Under the pieces are notes generated by a model. That model did no database searches, was not told the origin of the DNA, and saw only the letters and a list, made by a program, of their open reading frames with translations. A stretch of DNA of 64,000 bases from Pseudomonadota bacterium (GTDB lineage: Bacteria; Verrucomicrobiota; Verrucomicrobiia; Limisphaerales; SXTU01). Of this stretch, positions 18,187-26,943 are shown piece by piece (within the stretch, counting starts at the first letter, position 1; every line of letters starts with the position of its first letter). The DNA is taken from the NCBI GenBank assembly GCA_009924135.1, contig RFSE01000005.1, forward strand, positions 1 through 64,000, written 5' to 3'. A program made the position numbers and the translations under genes.

Positions 18187-19065
18187 TCATGAACTCGCAC
18201 TCGTGTACCGCTTGAGCGCCGTGCGCCAGAGGATTTCCGAGGCGAGGAAGATCAGGACCGCGAGGGTGACCAGCAGGAGGATCTCGAAGGGCGAACCCAG
18301 TTTGTCCACGAGGAGTTTCGCGGGAACGTTGGAAACCAGCAGCATCGGCAGCGCGAAGGTGAAGACGACCTTGAACGTGCCGCGAAACGCTTCGTCAGGC
18401 AGACGGGCGATGTTGAAGAGGTTGTAGTAGCCCCAGACGATGCCTTGTGCGCGGACGGTCCAAAAGCTCGAGGCCGTGAGCATCAGCATGAGCGAGTAAT
18501 GCAGCGTGATGCCCACGACGACGAGCATCAGGTACCCGATGACCTGGACGAAACCCGGCGTGTGGCCCAGCCGGTGCAAGGCGTAGCCGACCACCCCCAG
18601 CGCACTGAAGGCATTCACAAACCCGCCGAGGTCCACCTGCCGCAGCGAGATGAGGAACCGCGTGTTGACCGGGAGCAGCAGCATGAAGTCCAGCTTGCCG
18701 GTACGGATGTGTTCCGAGAGCGCGGTGAGGTTCGTGAGGAAGAGCGCGGTGAAGAGCTGCTGGATCAGGTGGCTCGTGCCCACGAGGGCGATCACCTGCC
18801 ACTTGGTCCAGGTGCCGATGTGATCGGTGTGCAAGTAGAGCACGCCGATGAAGCTGAGTTGCAGCACGAACCACAGCGCCTCCACGACAATCCACAGCAG
18901 GAAATTCGTCTTGAACCCCATCTCGCGGATGACGGAGTTGCGCCAGAGCGCAGCGTAAAGTGACAGGTAATGGCCGAGGGTCGAGGGCCGAGGGCCGAGG
19001 GCCGGGCGGCTTACTCCGTCCGGCTCTCGACCTTCGACTTTCGACTCTCGACTCATAGGCATCAT
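18187..19065 (-). CDS. ABC-2 type transporter permease (second subunit)
   Basis: 292 aa from an ATG at 19065 that overlaps the upstream stop by ATGA and is preceded by GGTGGGAGG. Six or so membrane helices (LLWIVVEALWFVLQL, ALVGTSHLIQQLFTALF and others). It belongs to the ABC-2/DUF990 permease group. Family members normally begin at about YLSLYAALWRNSVIREMGF; here some 30 extra residues precede this and are encoded by a fold-back repeat (18973-19054). The extension is polar and should stay in the cytoplasm. It works with the neighbouring permease; the required ATPase is not in the window. Confidence 0.8.
   Translation of the reverse strand: MMPMSRESKVEGREPDGVSRPALGPRPSTLGHYLSLYAALWRNSVIREMGFKTNFLLWIVVEALWFVLQLSFIGVLYLHTDHIGTWTKWQVIALVGTSHLIQQLFTALFLTNLTALSEHIRTGKLDFMLLLPVNTRFLISLRQVDLGGFVNAFSALGVVGYALHRLGHTPGFVQVIGYLMLVVVGITLHYSLMLMLTASSFWTVRAQGIVWGYYNLFNIARLPDEAFRGTFKVVFTFALPMLLVSNVPAKLLVDKLGSPFEILLLVTLAVLIFLASEILWRTALKRYTSASS
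18973..19054. repeat. Fold-back element at the start of an ABC permease gene (GGTCGAGGGCCGAGGG family)
   Basis: Left arm 18973-19005 has repeated GGGCCGAGGG units; right arm 19018-19054 has complementary TCTCGACCTTCGACTTTCGA units. It encodes ESKVEGREP ... ALGPRPSTLG. The second copy, at 28406-28470 in the DUF1549/1553 gene, encodes VESRGSKALGPRPSTLD in the same frame and orientation. Confidence 0.88.
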
Positions 19066-19865
19066 CCTCCCACCGCCGAGTATTTCCGGATTCCCCGGTT
19101 CCAGACACAGCGGGCCAGGCCGTAGGCGGCCACGATCCAGAGCAGTTGCACCAGCACGCCCAGCCAGAGCGCCTCGCCGGTCACGCGGCCCAGCCAGACG
19201 CTCACCGGAAAGAACAGCATGTAGGGAAAGGGCGTGTAGTCCAGCACCCCGGCCACGGCCGGCGGGAGCAGGTCCAACGGGAAGAGGTGGCCGCCGGCGA
19301 TGTATTCGAAGGCGAAGGCAATGAAGATGAAGGTCGCCACCTCCAGCACCCAGAAGGCCAGCAGCGCCAGCGTGAAGCTGAACAGGAATTGCAGCACCGC
19401 CGTGAGCGCCACGGAGACGAGGAACCCGGCGGCCGTCGCGGCATCCGGCGGCAGGATGAAGCTGTCCCGCAGGCACCAGATGAAGAGGACCGTGGGCACG
19501 AGCGCCACCGCCGCATACACCAGCCGGCCCGCGCCGAAGAGGCAGAACCGGTACGCGAGATAATCCATCGGTTTGAGCAGGAACTGGCTGATGTTCCCGT
19601 CCTTGATGTCGGCGGCGATCTGCCAGTCGTCCTCCGTCACCGCCGTCAGGGCGTCCACGATCGTGATCACGAGGTAGTAGGAAACCATCTGGGTCAGCTC
19701 ATAATTGGCGATCTGGCCGCCGGACTTCCCCAGGTAAATCGTCCGCCAGACCGAGATGACCGCCATGAGCGGCACCAGGCCGAAGGAGGCGCGGAAGAGG
19801 AAATTGACCCGGTACACCAGCGTGTTTTGCAGGCCGATGTTCAGGACGTGCCAGTATTTACCCAT
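19062..19865 (-). CDS. ABC-2 type transporter permease (first subunit)
   Basis: 267 aa with about six membrane helices. The N-terminus MGKYWHVLNIGLQNTLVYR and the conserved GNISQFLLKPMDYLAYRF match the ABC-2 family (DUF990-like) permeases that occur as pairs with one ATPase. Substrate unknown; related systems are annotated as multidrug or unknown exporters. It is the first gene of the pair, yet the DNA upstream leads straight into divergent yqgE, so the ATP-binding subunit must be encoded elsewhere. Confidence 0.82.
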   Translation of the reverse strand: MGKYWHVLNIGLQNTLVYRVNFLFRASFGLVPLMAVISVWRTIYLGKSGGQIANYELTQMVSYYLVITIVDALTAVTEDDWQIAADIKDGNISQFLLKPMDYLAYRFCLFGAGRLVYAAVALVPTVLFIWCLRDSFILPPDAATAAGFLVSVALTAVLQFLFSFTLALLAFWVLEVATFIFIAFAFEYIAGGHLFPLDLLPPAVAGVLDYTPFPYMLFFPVSVWLGRVTGEALWLGVLVQLLWIVAAYGLARCVWNRGIRKYSAVGG

Positions 19866-20041
19866 CGAAATTGGTCGTATGCGCCGCGAATCCGTTCCGC
19901 CCCCGGCCCGCCTTCATCCTGCGGGTCCGGTGGACCGGCATTAGGAGCAGGACCGCGCCGCCGGGCAAGGAGTTTCGGCCCCGCCGCAGAAACAAGGTTG
20001 TCAGTCCGGCCGCCCTGTAGCAGATTGCTTCCGAGGCCCCG

Positions 20042-20602
20042 ATGGCAGGCAAGTTCAAATCACTGAAAGGCCAGTTTCTCCTCGATGGAGGCAAGCTCGC
20101 CGGCTCGTATTTCCACCGCAGCGTGGTGCTCATCTGCCAGCACGATCCCCAGGGCGCGTTTGGGCTCATCGTCAACCGCCCGACCGACAAGAAGGTCGGC
20201 GAAGCGCTCGCGGCCGACCTGTCAACCACGCTCAAAGCCCAGCCGCTCTTTCTCGGCGGTCCGGTGCAGCCCCAGGCCATGAGCTACCTGCACACCGACC
20301 TCTTCCTGCCGGAGGCCAACGTGCTGCCCAACCTGCACCTCGACCACTCGCTCGACGAACTGCTGGATCTGGGCGCGTCCTTCTCTCCCGCCAAGAAACT
20401 GAAAGTCTTCGCCGGGTACGCCGGCTGGTCCCCCGGCCAGCTTGACGATGAGATGCAGCGCGGCGCGTGGCTCACGCACCCGGCCACCGTGGAACTGGCC
20501 TTCAGCGACGACGACCAACAACTCTGGGCCAGCCTCGTCCGCCAGAAAGGCTGGCAATACCGGCTCCTGTCCGAACAGCCGGAAGATTTGAACTGGAATT
20601 GA
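20042..20602 (+). CDS. YqgE/AlgH family protein
   Basis: 186 aa, the normal family length. Starts MAGKFKSLKGQFLLDGGKLAGSYF-like and has the conserved RSVVLICQHDPQGAFGLIVN and GGPVQPQAMSYLH, plus the VFAGYAGWSPGQLDDEMQRG signature. The family is conserved in Gram-negative bacteria, has a known fold and no firmly established biochemical role; in Pseudomonas algH affects alginate regulation. It is followed closely by a small hypothetical gene. Confidence 0.93.
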   Translation: MAGKFKSLKGQFLLDGGKLAGSYFHRSVVLICQHDPQGAFGLIVNRPTDKKVGEALAADLSTTLKAQPLFLGGPVQPQAMSYLHTDLFLPEANVLPNLHLDHSLDELLDLGASFSPAKKLKVFAGYAGWSPGQLDDEMQRGAWLTHPATVELAFSDDDQQLWASLVRQKGWQYRLLSEQPEDLNWN

Positions 20603-20607
20603 GCCGG

Positions 20608-20946
20608 GTGAAACCACCAAGACACGAGGAGCGCCTGCTCAGCCTTTGGCGAAGGTTCATGGAAATGCTCAGCGGGCGCCCGCTTGAGTGTTGGATTGAC
20701 CACCGGCTGAAGCGGAACACTTTCGAGTTGCAGGGGGATGTCATTGTGCGCGGTCGTGGTGCTACGGAGTCAGATTTCGTGCGCGTTGCAGACCTCGAGT
20801 CCTGGACGGACTTTGGCGATCCTTGGATTTGCGTGGTGCCCATGCGACTGCGCGACGGACGCATCGTCGAGTGGCTTGACCCGCACCTGGAGCTTGAGCG
20901 CATTCTCCGGCAGGTGGCTGCGGAGAAGATGATTGCGGGATACTGA
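20608..20946 (+). CDS. Hypothetical protein downstream of YqgE
   Basis: 112 aa if started at the GTG at 20608, or 95 aa from the ATG at 20659; both are in the same frame and I cannot decide between them. The first begins 5 bp after yqgE. The sequence is soluble, with ECWIDHRLKRNTFELQGDVIVRG, then SWTDFGDPWICVVPMRLRDGRIVEWLDPH and a C-terminal helix. I do not recognise a family. The paired beta-like stretches and normal codon use support a real gene probably co-transcribed with yqgE. Confidence 0.55.
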   Translation: MKPPRHEERLLSLWRRFMEMLSGRPLECWIDHRLKRNTFELQGDVIVRGRGATESDFVRVADLESWTDFGDPWICVVPMRLRDGRIVEWLDPHLELERILRQVAAEKMIAGY

Positions 20947-21184
20947 CACGACGTGATCCGACCCTCTGCGGCCGCGAGCCCATCGGGAGGGCTCGGCTAC
21001 CATCCGTGCGTCCCATGCGGCGGGCGTGGAGCCTGGGTCTTTCGGCTACAGATTCACCCGGCGTCATCGAGTTCAGGGCATGCGGTGTGCTTTGACTTCG
21101 GAGGGTCAGATGATAGCCTTTCGGCGGTCCATGTTTAACGCACTGCCAAGTCCCGTGTCGGAAACCAAGCATTGACCCTGCTTC
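20947..21184. other. Intergenic, nothing recognised
   Basis: 238 bp upstream of the TMTC-like gene. It contains no supported ORF or clear repeat. TTGACC at 21172-21177 lies too close to the ATG at 21185 to be a useful -35 box. Confidence 0.3.
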
Positions 21185-23485
21185 ATGAATCTCAACCTGC
21201 CAGCTGCTTCCGTCCCGTCGCCCAAAGGCGATGAAATCCCCTTCACCCCCAACACGCAGCTCGCGAAAGTGGCATTCGGGCTGGCCCTGTTGACTTTTTT
21301 CATCTACCTGCCGGTCATTGGCTACACGTTCGTCAACTACGACGACGACGTCTTCGTAACCTATAACAAGATGGTGGCTCCAGGATTTACCTGGGAAGGG
21401 GTCAAATGGGCTTTCACCTCTGCGGAAATTGATTATTGGCGTCCGTTGAGCTGGTTGTCGCACATGCTGGACATGGAGTTGTTTGGCCTGGTGGGAGGGA
21501 TGCATCACCTGACCAATTTGCTGATTCACATCGCCTCATCGATCATGCTGTTGATCGCCCTCAACAAGCTCACGCAGTCGCTATGGCGCAGCGCCATCGT
21601 CACCGCGCTGTTCGCTTGGCATCCGTTGCATGTGGAGTCGGTGGCCTGGGTCGCAGAGCGCAAGGATGTGTTGTGCGGTTTTTTTTGGTTTTTTACGTTT
21701 TGGGCATACGCCCGGTATGTGGAAAAACCAGTCGGCACCCGCTATTTCCTGGTGCTGCTAGGGTTTGTGTTGGGGGTCATGTCGAAACCGATGATTGTCA
21801 CCCTGCCGTGCGTTCTGCTGTTGTTGGATTTCTGGCCATTGCGACGGGTCAATCCGGCTCAACTGGCCTTTTGGAAAAACCCGGACTGGCGAGCGGAATG
21901 CTCCCGGCTATGGACTGTGATCAAGGAGAAACTGCCTTTGTTCGCCATCGTGCTGGCCCTCAGCCTGTCGACGATCACCGCGCAACGCGAAGTTGGTACC
22001 ATGAGCGAAAACATTCCGCTCTTCGCCCGGATGGCTACGGCTTCGGTGTCCTACGTTACGTACCTGCGCCAAACCTTTTGGCCGACAGGACTATGCGTGC
22101 TCTACCCGCTTGAGGCACACTTTGCGCCCTGGCGATGGGCCGGAGCGGCGCTGCTTTGTGCGGGGATCACCGCCCGGAGCCTGGCCCTGGCCCATAGGTT
22201 CCCATACTTGCCCGTGGGGTGCTTCTGGTTCTTTGGCACCTTGGTGCCGGTCATCGGATTGGTCCAAGTGGGAGAGCAGGCGCATGCCGATCGCTACACC
22301 TACCTGCCTTTGGTGGGAGTATTTCTTTTGCTCGTCTGGCTGGCTGCCGACTTGATCGAACGCCGGGGCTGGTTGCGGTCAAGGTTGGGGAACATCTTGC
22401 TGGTCAGCCTCATTTTGGGCGCGTGTGCCGTCACCACACGCCGGCAACTGCGATACTGGGAAGATAGCATCTCCCTGTTCAATCGGGTGATTGAGGTGAA
22501 TCCCCGTGCCACGACCGGATACAATAATGTGGCGGCGGAATTGATGTCGATCGGGCGACCCGCTGAAGCCATACCGTATTTGGAACGCGTTCTAAGTATC
22601 GCGCCCACCCACGAAGCGTATTTCAATCTTTCCGGAGCTTGTTTTGCCCTGGGAGATTACTCTCGGGCTTCTGTGATGCTGTCAAAATCCGTGGAAATGA
22701 CGACCAAGGCCAGAGCTGAACACGCAATCAATGAAGCGCGCACCTTTAAAATCCCGGAGGCGAAGCGTGGCCGGCTCCATTACATGCTCGCTACGGCTTG
22801 GGCCACCCGCAAGGAATACACGCAAGCCGTGGCAGAACTCAGGGAGGCCCTCAAGTTTGAACCTTCGGACAGCTCGGTGCGCAACGACATGGCAGTTTAC
22901 CTTGCCGCTTCGGGAAACGATGCGGAAGCTTTGCTGTGCCTGCAGGAATCGGTTCGCCTCAACCCAACGAACGAGCTAGCCCAGAGCAATCTGGGCGGCC
23001 TTTTGGCCCGCAAAGGCAGGCTCGACGAAGCCTTGCAGCATTACCAGGTATCGTTGAAGTTGAGGCCTGATAATCCGGACACCCGTCATAACTATGCCAT
23101 GGCCCTGGCCCGTAGCAACCGACCGTTGGACGCCAAGGCCGAATTCGAAGAAGTGCTGCGACGGAAACCCGACCATCTGCCAGCCATACAGCAGTTGACT
23201 TGGTTGCTGGCCACCCGGCCAGAATGCTTGGATGCTTCGAAAGCCCTGCTGCTGGCAAAAAGCCTGTTGGCCATCCCCCCTACGCCACTGACGCTTGACG
23301 CAGTGGGTGCGGCGGCGGCGGCCAACGGTGATTTTGCGACTGCCGCGCAATTGGCCGCACAAGCGATCACCATGGCCCGAGACGCCAAGCTCAACGTTCT
23401 GGAGGATGAAATTCGCGCCCGTTTGCAGCTTTACAAGGCGGGGAAACCTTTTTACCAGGCGGCAACTCAACCGGTTAAAAAATAG
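21185..23485 (+). CDS. TMTC-like membrane protein with C-terminal TPR repeats (putative glycosyltransferase)
   Basis: 766 aa. Residues about 28-420 contain ten or so membrane helices; after the first comes the acidic motif NYDDDVFVTYN and later WRPLSWLSHMLD and HPLHVESVAWVAERKDVL. This arrangement is that of TMTC-type/GT-C fold proteins, for which O-mannosyltransferase activity is known in animals. From about residue 430 to 740 there are TPR units (NPRATTGYNNVAAELMSIGR, NPTNELAQSNLGGLLARKGR, RPDNPDTRHNYAMALARSNR). Bacterial members are of unproven function; protein or lipid glycosylation is a reasonable inference. The gene ends directly against transposase remains. Confidence 0.8.
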   Translation: MNLNLPAASVPSPKGDEIPFTPNTQLAKVAFGLALLTFFIYLPVIGYTFVNYDDDVFVTYNKMVAPGFTWEGVKWAFTSAEIDYWRPLSWLSHMLDMELFGLVGGMHHLTNLLIHIASSIMLLIALNKLTQSLWRSAIVTALFAWHPLHVESVAWVAERKDVLCGFFWFFTFWAYARYVEKPVGTRYFLVLLGFVLGVMSKPMIVTLPCVLLLLDFWPLRRVNPAQLAFWKNPDWRAECSRLWTVIKEKLPLFAIVLALSLSTITAQREVGTMSENIPLFARMATASVSYVTYLRQTFWPTGLCVLYPLEAHFAPWRWAGAALLCAGITARSLALAHRFPYLPVGCFWFFGTLVPVIGLVQVGEQAHADRYTYLPLVGVFLLLVWLAADLIERRGWLRSRLGNILLVSLILGACAVTTRRQLRYWEDSISLFNRVIEVNPRATTGYNNVAAELMSIGRPAEAIPYLERVLSIAPTHEAYFNLSGACFALGDYSRASVMLSKSVEMTTKARAEHAINEARTFKIPEAKRGRLHYMLATAWATRKEYTQAVAELREALKFEPSDSSVRNDMAVYLAASGNDAEALLCLQESVRLNPTNELAQSNLGGLLARKGRLDEALQHYQVSLKLRPDNPDTRHNYAMALARSNRPLDAKAEFEEVLRRKPDHLPAIQQLTWLLATRPECLDASKALLLAKSLLAIPPTPLTLDAVGAAAAANGDFATAAQLAAQAITMARDAKLNVLEDEIRARLQLYKAGKPFYQAATQPVKK

Positions 23486-24080
23486 CCATCCGCTCGCACG
23501 GTCCGCAGCCAGGTTCCTGCGGGCAGGAGTGCCGGTGCGTCCTGTAAAATTAGGGACCACCCCCGTATTGCCGCTGCGCAGCCAGCCGTGCAGGAAGAAC
23601 TGCGCGTCCGCCAGCACCGCCAGCAAAGAATGACGACGGTGGCGCCCCTTGCGCCGGGGATTGAACCCCTTGCGTCCCCCCTCCTGCTGGCCTGCCCGGC
23701 TGAACACCGTCGAGTCGAGTTCCAGGCGCGAATCCCGTTGGGGGACACTTGAGCAGGCCCAGCAGCCAGCGCCAGAGCGACCGCCAGAACGACTGGATGT
23801 GGGCCTGCGAGAAGCGCCGGGCGCCAACCACGACGGACAGGAAGGCCCTGAGCGTATGGGCCAAGGGGATGGCGTTGTTGGACGCCGCTGGGGCAAAGGC
23901 AGATTGCGTGGCACCTCCTGGGCAAAGCCGATCTGGCCCAGAAAGGCGAAGAAGGTGGCCAGCCCGCCGAAGGGCGAGATGGCCTTGGGTTGGGCGCGCG
24001 AACGGTTAAGCCCGAGGTCACTGGGCCATGTGCCGCAGACGTGGACGCCTGTAGTGCGAAGCCTTCGACCGCCGGTGTAA
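23486..24080 (-). pseudogene. Decayed IS1380-type transposase
   Basis: Recognisable pieces are spread over all three minus-strand frames. In order: ISPFGGLATFFAFLGQIGF (near 23930-23990), then in another frame IPLAHTLRAFLSVVVGARRF and SFWRSLWRWLLGLL (23740-23870), then ELDSTVFSRAGQQEGGRKGF and SLLAVLADAQFFLHGWLR (23570-23730), then LLPAGTWLRTVRADGYF (about 23480-23530). The DSTV...QEG...NP and HGWLRSGNT blocks are diagnostic of IS1380-like transposases. At least three frame changes and an internal deletion make it non-functional. Inverted repeats of an IS are not identified. Confidence 0.8.
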
Positions 24081-24328
24081 TGTCGGCGTCCCGCCCGCAG
24101 CGGCCACCCCGGCACCGAAAAGTTGCAGACTTCCTTTCGTCCCACTTGCGCAAGTCGCCGCTGCGGTCGGCTGGCTGCGGTCCGGTTCGGCGGTTCAAAG
24201 CGTGAACTGGTCGCTGGGAGAAGCTTCACCCCGGTCTGCTATGAGTTGTATCCACCGAAGCCTGCGGCGTGAAAGCTGTCTGCTTTTTCAACCGAACAAC
24301 GGGGAGTTCTCGGAACCCTTTGGCCATA

Positions 24329-24380
24329 AGAGCCTGTCTGAAAATTTGGACGGGTCCCTCCCAATTTTCATGCAGGCTCT
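24329..24380. repeat. 52-bp near-perfect palindrome (MITE-like or transposon end)
   Basis: AGAGCCTGTCTGAAAATTTG at the left and CCAATTTTCATGCAGGCTCT at the right are complementary over about 18 of 20 positions, with a 12-bp loop. It lies between the transposase remains and the terminator of the prepilin gene. It differs from the tandem-unit fold-back elements, having no internal repeats. Confidence 0.75.
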
Positions 24381-24382
24381 AG

Positions 24383-24419
24383 AAGAAAAAAAAGGGGCAC
24401 TCACCAAGAGTGCCCCTTT
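24383..24419 (-). terminator. Rho-independent terminator of the prepilin gene
   Basis: AAAGGGGCACTC and GAGTGCCCCTTT form a perfect 12-bp stem with a 5-base loop. On the minus strand it is followed by a run of eight T (A-run at 24385-24393 on plus). It begins 24 bp past the stop of the broken prepilin gene. Confidence 0.9.
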
Positions 24420-24442
24420 CAAACTGAGTATTACTGTCTAGC

Positions 24443-25073
24443 TCACTTGGGATAAATCATCTGGATGCTGGCACCGAGTGAAGCGACGCCCTGTTGAATC
24501 TGAGTGCTCAAGGAAGAACTGGTGGTCTGCTGCACGCTACCATCCGAGAGGGTGACATTGCCAGCCTGGTCGTGCTGGGCATAAGCGCCAGCCGGCACAG
24601 CAGCAGCACTCGCCGCAACCACCCAGCCGGCAGCAACACCAGCTGCCAATGGAATTGTGGTACTATTGATCGGGGCAACTGCAGTGGAGTTTCCGGAGCC
24701 AGCGGCATAACCACTCTGACAGAAGTTACGGTCGCCACTCAGAATGATGTTGGGCTGGGTCTCGTCAGCCGAGAGACCGACGGCGAACGAAAGAGCGCAA
24801 TCCTTACCATCCGCAGCCGTATAGGCAGTTCCCGGAGGTCCGCCACCACCGTTTCCGGCTCCGACGGGAAGATTGAACCCAGTGCCAGCGGTGGAACCAA
24901 AGTCACTCTTGATGCCATTCGAGGTTGTTCGCGCACTTGATGCGGGCGGCCTTGGCTTTCGCTTTGGCGAGGGCGGGCAGGAGCATGCCGGCCAGAATGG
25001 CGATGATGGCGATCACGACCAGTAGCTCAATGAGCGTAAAGGCCCCGATTTTCTTACTGCGTAGGCTTTTCAT
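24443..25073 (-). pseudogene. Type IV-like prepilin (H-X9-DG type), frameshifted
   Basis: The N-terminus from the ATG at 25073 is a complete prepilin leader and helix ([21 protein letters not shown], then [17 protein letters not shown]), but it runs into a stop after EWHQE. From about 24915 the next frame is open for roughly 155 codons to a stop at 24443, and contains Gly-rich and Ala-rich stretches and the family signature HDQAGNVTLSDG, with H, nine residues, then DG. The usual segment after KCANNL is missing, so a small deletion with frame loss is likely. The terminator downstream is intact. A complete relative is at 33594-34355. Confidence 0.75.
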
Positions 25074-25503
25074 TTTTGTTTTTTGTTTTCCAGCCGACGC
25101 ACCGAGAACCATTCTCTGCACGCCTAGCAAGGTCTTGCCGATGATTTAGCAGTCCCAATGCCAGCCGGCCAAGCTTTATTTTGCCCCGGTAGATGAACTG
25201 GGTTGTGAAATTTCCGCACTCCGTTCAAGCCCCTAGCTATCAACCACTTGTCCGGGCAGCAGTTGGTATCGGGTTTTACCAGAAATCCAGCATTTCCATT
25301 GAACCAAGGTCGCCAATTGCGATTCGGAGCCGGAGCGGTAGCTGGAGCGGGAGAATTTACACGCGGCTTGCGTGAAAATCACGCATGACTAACGCCGTAC
25401 AGACCAATGGGGGGGGCACGAGCTTCCGCAGACCTGGGTGCCACCTCCCAAATCGGCGGTCCACATACATATACTCATGGGCAATTCGCTCCCGGGCGGG
25501 CGG
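25074..25503. other. Gene-free region, 430 bp
   Basis: Upstream of the prepilin pseudogene and downstream of a DUF1501 gene. Less GC-rich than the surroundings, with no ORF that resembles a protein. The prepilin promoter should be here; AAAACAAAAAACAAAAATG directly before its start is A-rich, without a clear Shine-Dalgarno sequence. No inverted repeat was noticed. Confidence 0.35.
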
Positions 25504-26943
25504 CTACCCCAAAACCTCGGTCACCACCCGCCCATGCACATCCGTCAACCGACGGTCCAGCCCGCTATGGCGGAAGGTCAACCGTTCGTGGTCGATGCCC
25601 ATCAGGTGCAGCAGAGTGGCATGCAGGTCGTAGCAGTAGGTTTTGCTCTCCGCCGCCTGATACCCCCACTCGTCGCTCTGACCGACTGACATTCCGGGTT
25701 TGATCCCCGCTCCCGCCAGCCAGGTCACGAACGTCCCCCCATTGTGGTCCCGCCCGACGCTCCCTTGGGCGAAGGGTGTCCGGCCAAACTCAGTAGTCCA
25801 TACCACCAGCGTATCCGCCAGGAGACCGCGCGACTTCAAGTCCCGCAGCAATGTGGCGATGGGCTGATCCACGCTGGCAGCCATCGGGGGCAGTTCGTTG
25901 GGGATGTTGCCGTGGTTGTCCCAGTTGCCCGTCGCGCCCTGCGGCCCGCTCCACACCTGGACGAACCGCGTACCCCGTTCGATGAGCCGTCGCGCCAGCA
26001 GACAACGCCGCCCAAAGTCCTCCGTGACCTTGGTATCGAGCCCATAAGCTTTCCGCGTGGCTTCCGTCTCCTTCCCCAGGTCAAATGCCTCTGGGGCAGA
26101 CAGTTGCATCTTCGCCGCGAGTTCATAGCTGGCGATCCGGGCGTCCAGGCGCGAGTCGGCGGGGTTGGCCTGGGCATGGGTGCGGTTCAACTGGTCGAGC
26201 AAGGCCAGTCCGTCGCGGTCCGCCGCCCGGGAGGCAAACTTGAACTTTTCCCGTGCGAACAGGTCCGGCACCAGCTCCGGAGCACCGGCGTTGAGGATGG
26301 TTCCCTGATGCACCGCCGGCAGGAAACCCGCGCTAAAAGTGCCATTTTGGTTGTAGGGCAGTCCTTTGGCATCCGGCAACACGACGAAGGTTGGCAAATT
26401 GTCCGTCAACCGGCCCAACCCGTAGCTCACCCATGCGCCGAGGCACGGAAAGCCCGGCAGGAGCTGGCCACTGTTCATCATGTAGGTGCCAGGACCGTGG
26501 ACGTTTGTCTTGCTGGTCATCGCCATGAGGAACGCGAGTTCATCCACCAGCTTGGCCTGTTCGGGGAAGACGCTGCTCACCCAGCGACCCGACTGCCCGT
26601 GCTGCTGGAACGCGAACGGGCTCTTCATCATCGTGCCCGGCATGGCGACAAAGCCTTCGGGCTTCTCGGTCGGCCCAAGTTTCTGGCCATGAAGCTTTTC
26701 CAGCGCGGGTTTGTAATCGTAGGTGTCCATCTGGCTCACCCCGCCGGTCATGAAGAGCTGGATGACCCGTTTGACCTTCGCCCGGTGGTGCAACCCGCCA
26801 TTGAACTCGGCCTTGGGTTGAAATGCTCCGTCGCCCAGTGCCTCGCGAGCAAACAAGTCCGCCATGGCCAGTCCGCCCAGCCCGCCGCCGATGCGCCAGA
26901 GGAAGTCGCGGCGTACCAAAGGGTTGGAAAATGTCGATTTCAT
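25504..26943 (-). CDS. DUF1501 domain protein (Tat-exported, sulfatase-fold family)
   Basis: 479 aa. N-terminus NPLVRRDFLWRIGGGLGGLA is a Tat-type signal (R-R-D-F-L). Family blocks: VIQLFMTGGVSQMDTYDYKP, TNVHGPGTYMMNSG, then GTRFVQVWSGPQG, WDNHGNIPNELPP, VVWTTEFGRTPF and a C-terminal HATLLHLMGIDHERLTFRHS. DUF1501 proteins are almost always encoded next to DUF1549/DUF1553 proteins in Planctomycetes and Verrucomicrobia; their biochemical role is unknown. Here its ATG overlaps the stop of an ADP-ribosylglycohydrolase gene (ATGA) rather than following the DUF1553 gene directly. Confidence 0.88.
   Translation of the reverse strand: MKSTFSNPLVRRDFLWRIGGGLGGLAMADLFAREALGDGAFQPKAEFNGGLHHRAKVKRVIQLFMTGGVSQMDTYDYKPALEKLHGQKLGPTEKPEGFVAMPGTMMKSPFAFQQHGQSGRWVSSVFPEQAKLVDELAFLMAMTSKTNVHGPGTYMMNSGQLLPGFPCLGAWVSYGLGRLTDNLPTFVVLPDAKGLPYNQNGTFSAGFLPAVHQGTILNAGAPELVPDLFAREKFKFASRAADRDGLALLDQLNRTHAQANPADSRLDARIASYELAAKMQLSAPEAFDLGKETEATRKAYGLDTKVTEDFGRRCLLARRLIERGTRFVQVWSGPQGATGNWDNHGNIPNELPPMAASVDQPIATLLRDLKSRGLLADTLVVWTTEFGRTPFAQGSVGRDHNGGTFVTWLAGAGIKPGMSVGQSDEWGYQAAESKTYCYDLHATLLHLMGIDHERLTFRHSGLDRRLTDVHGRVVTEVLG

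Noticed and set aside
24905..24925. Programmed ribosomal frameshift in the prepilin gene
   Set aside because: No slippery heptamer or downstream stem was found at the junction, and the segment normally following KCANNL is missing, which points to a deletion.
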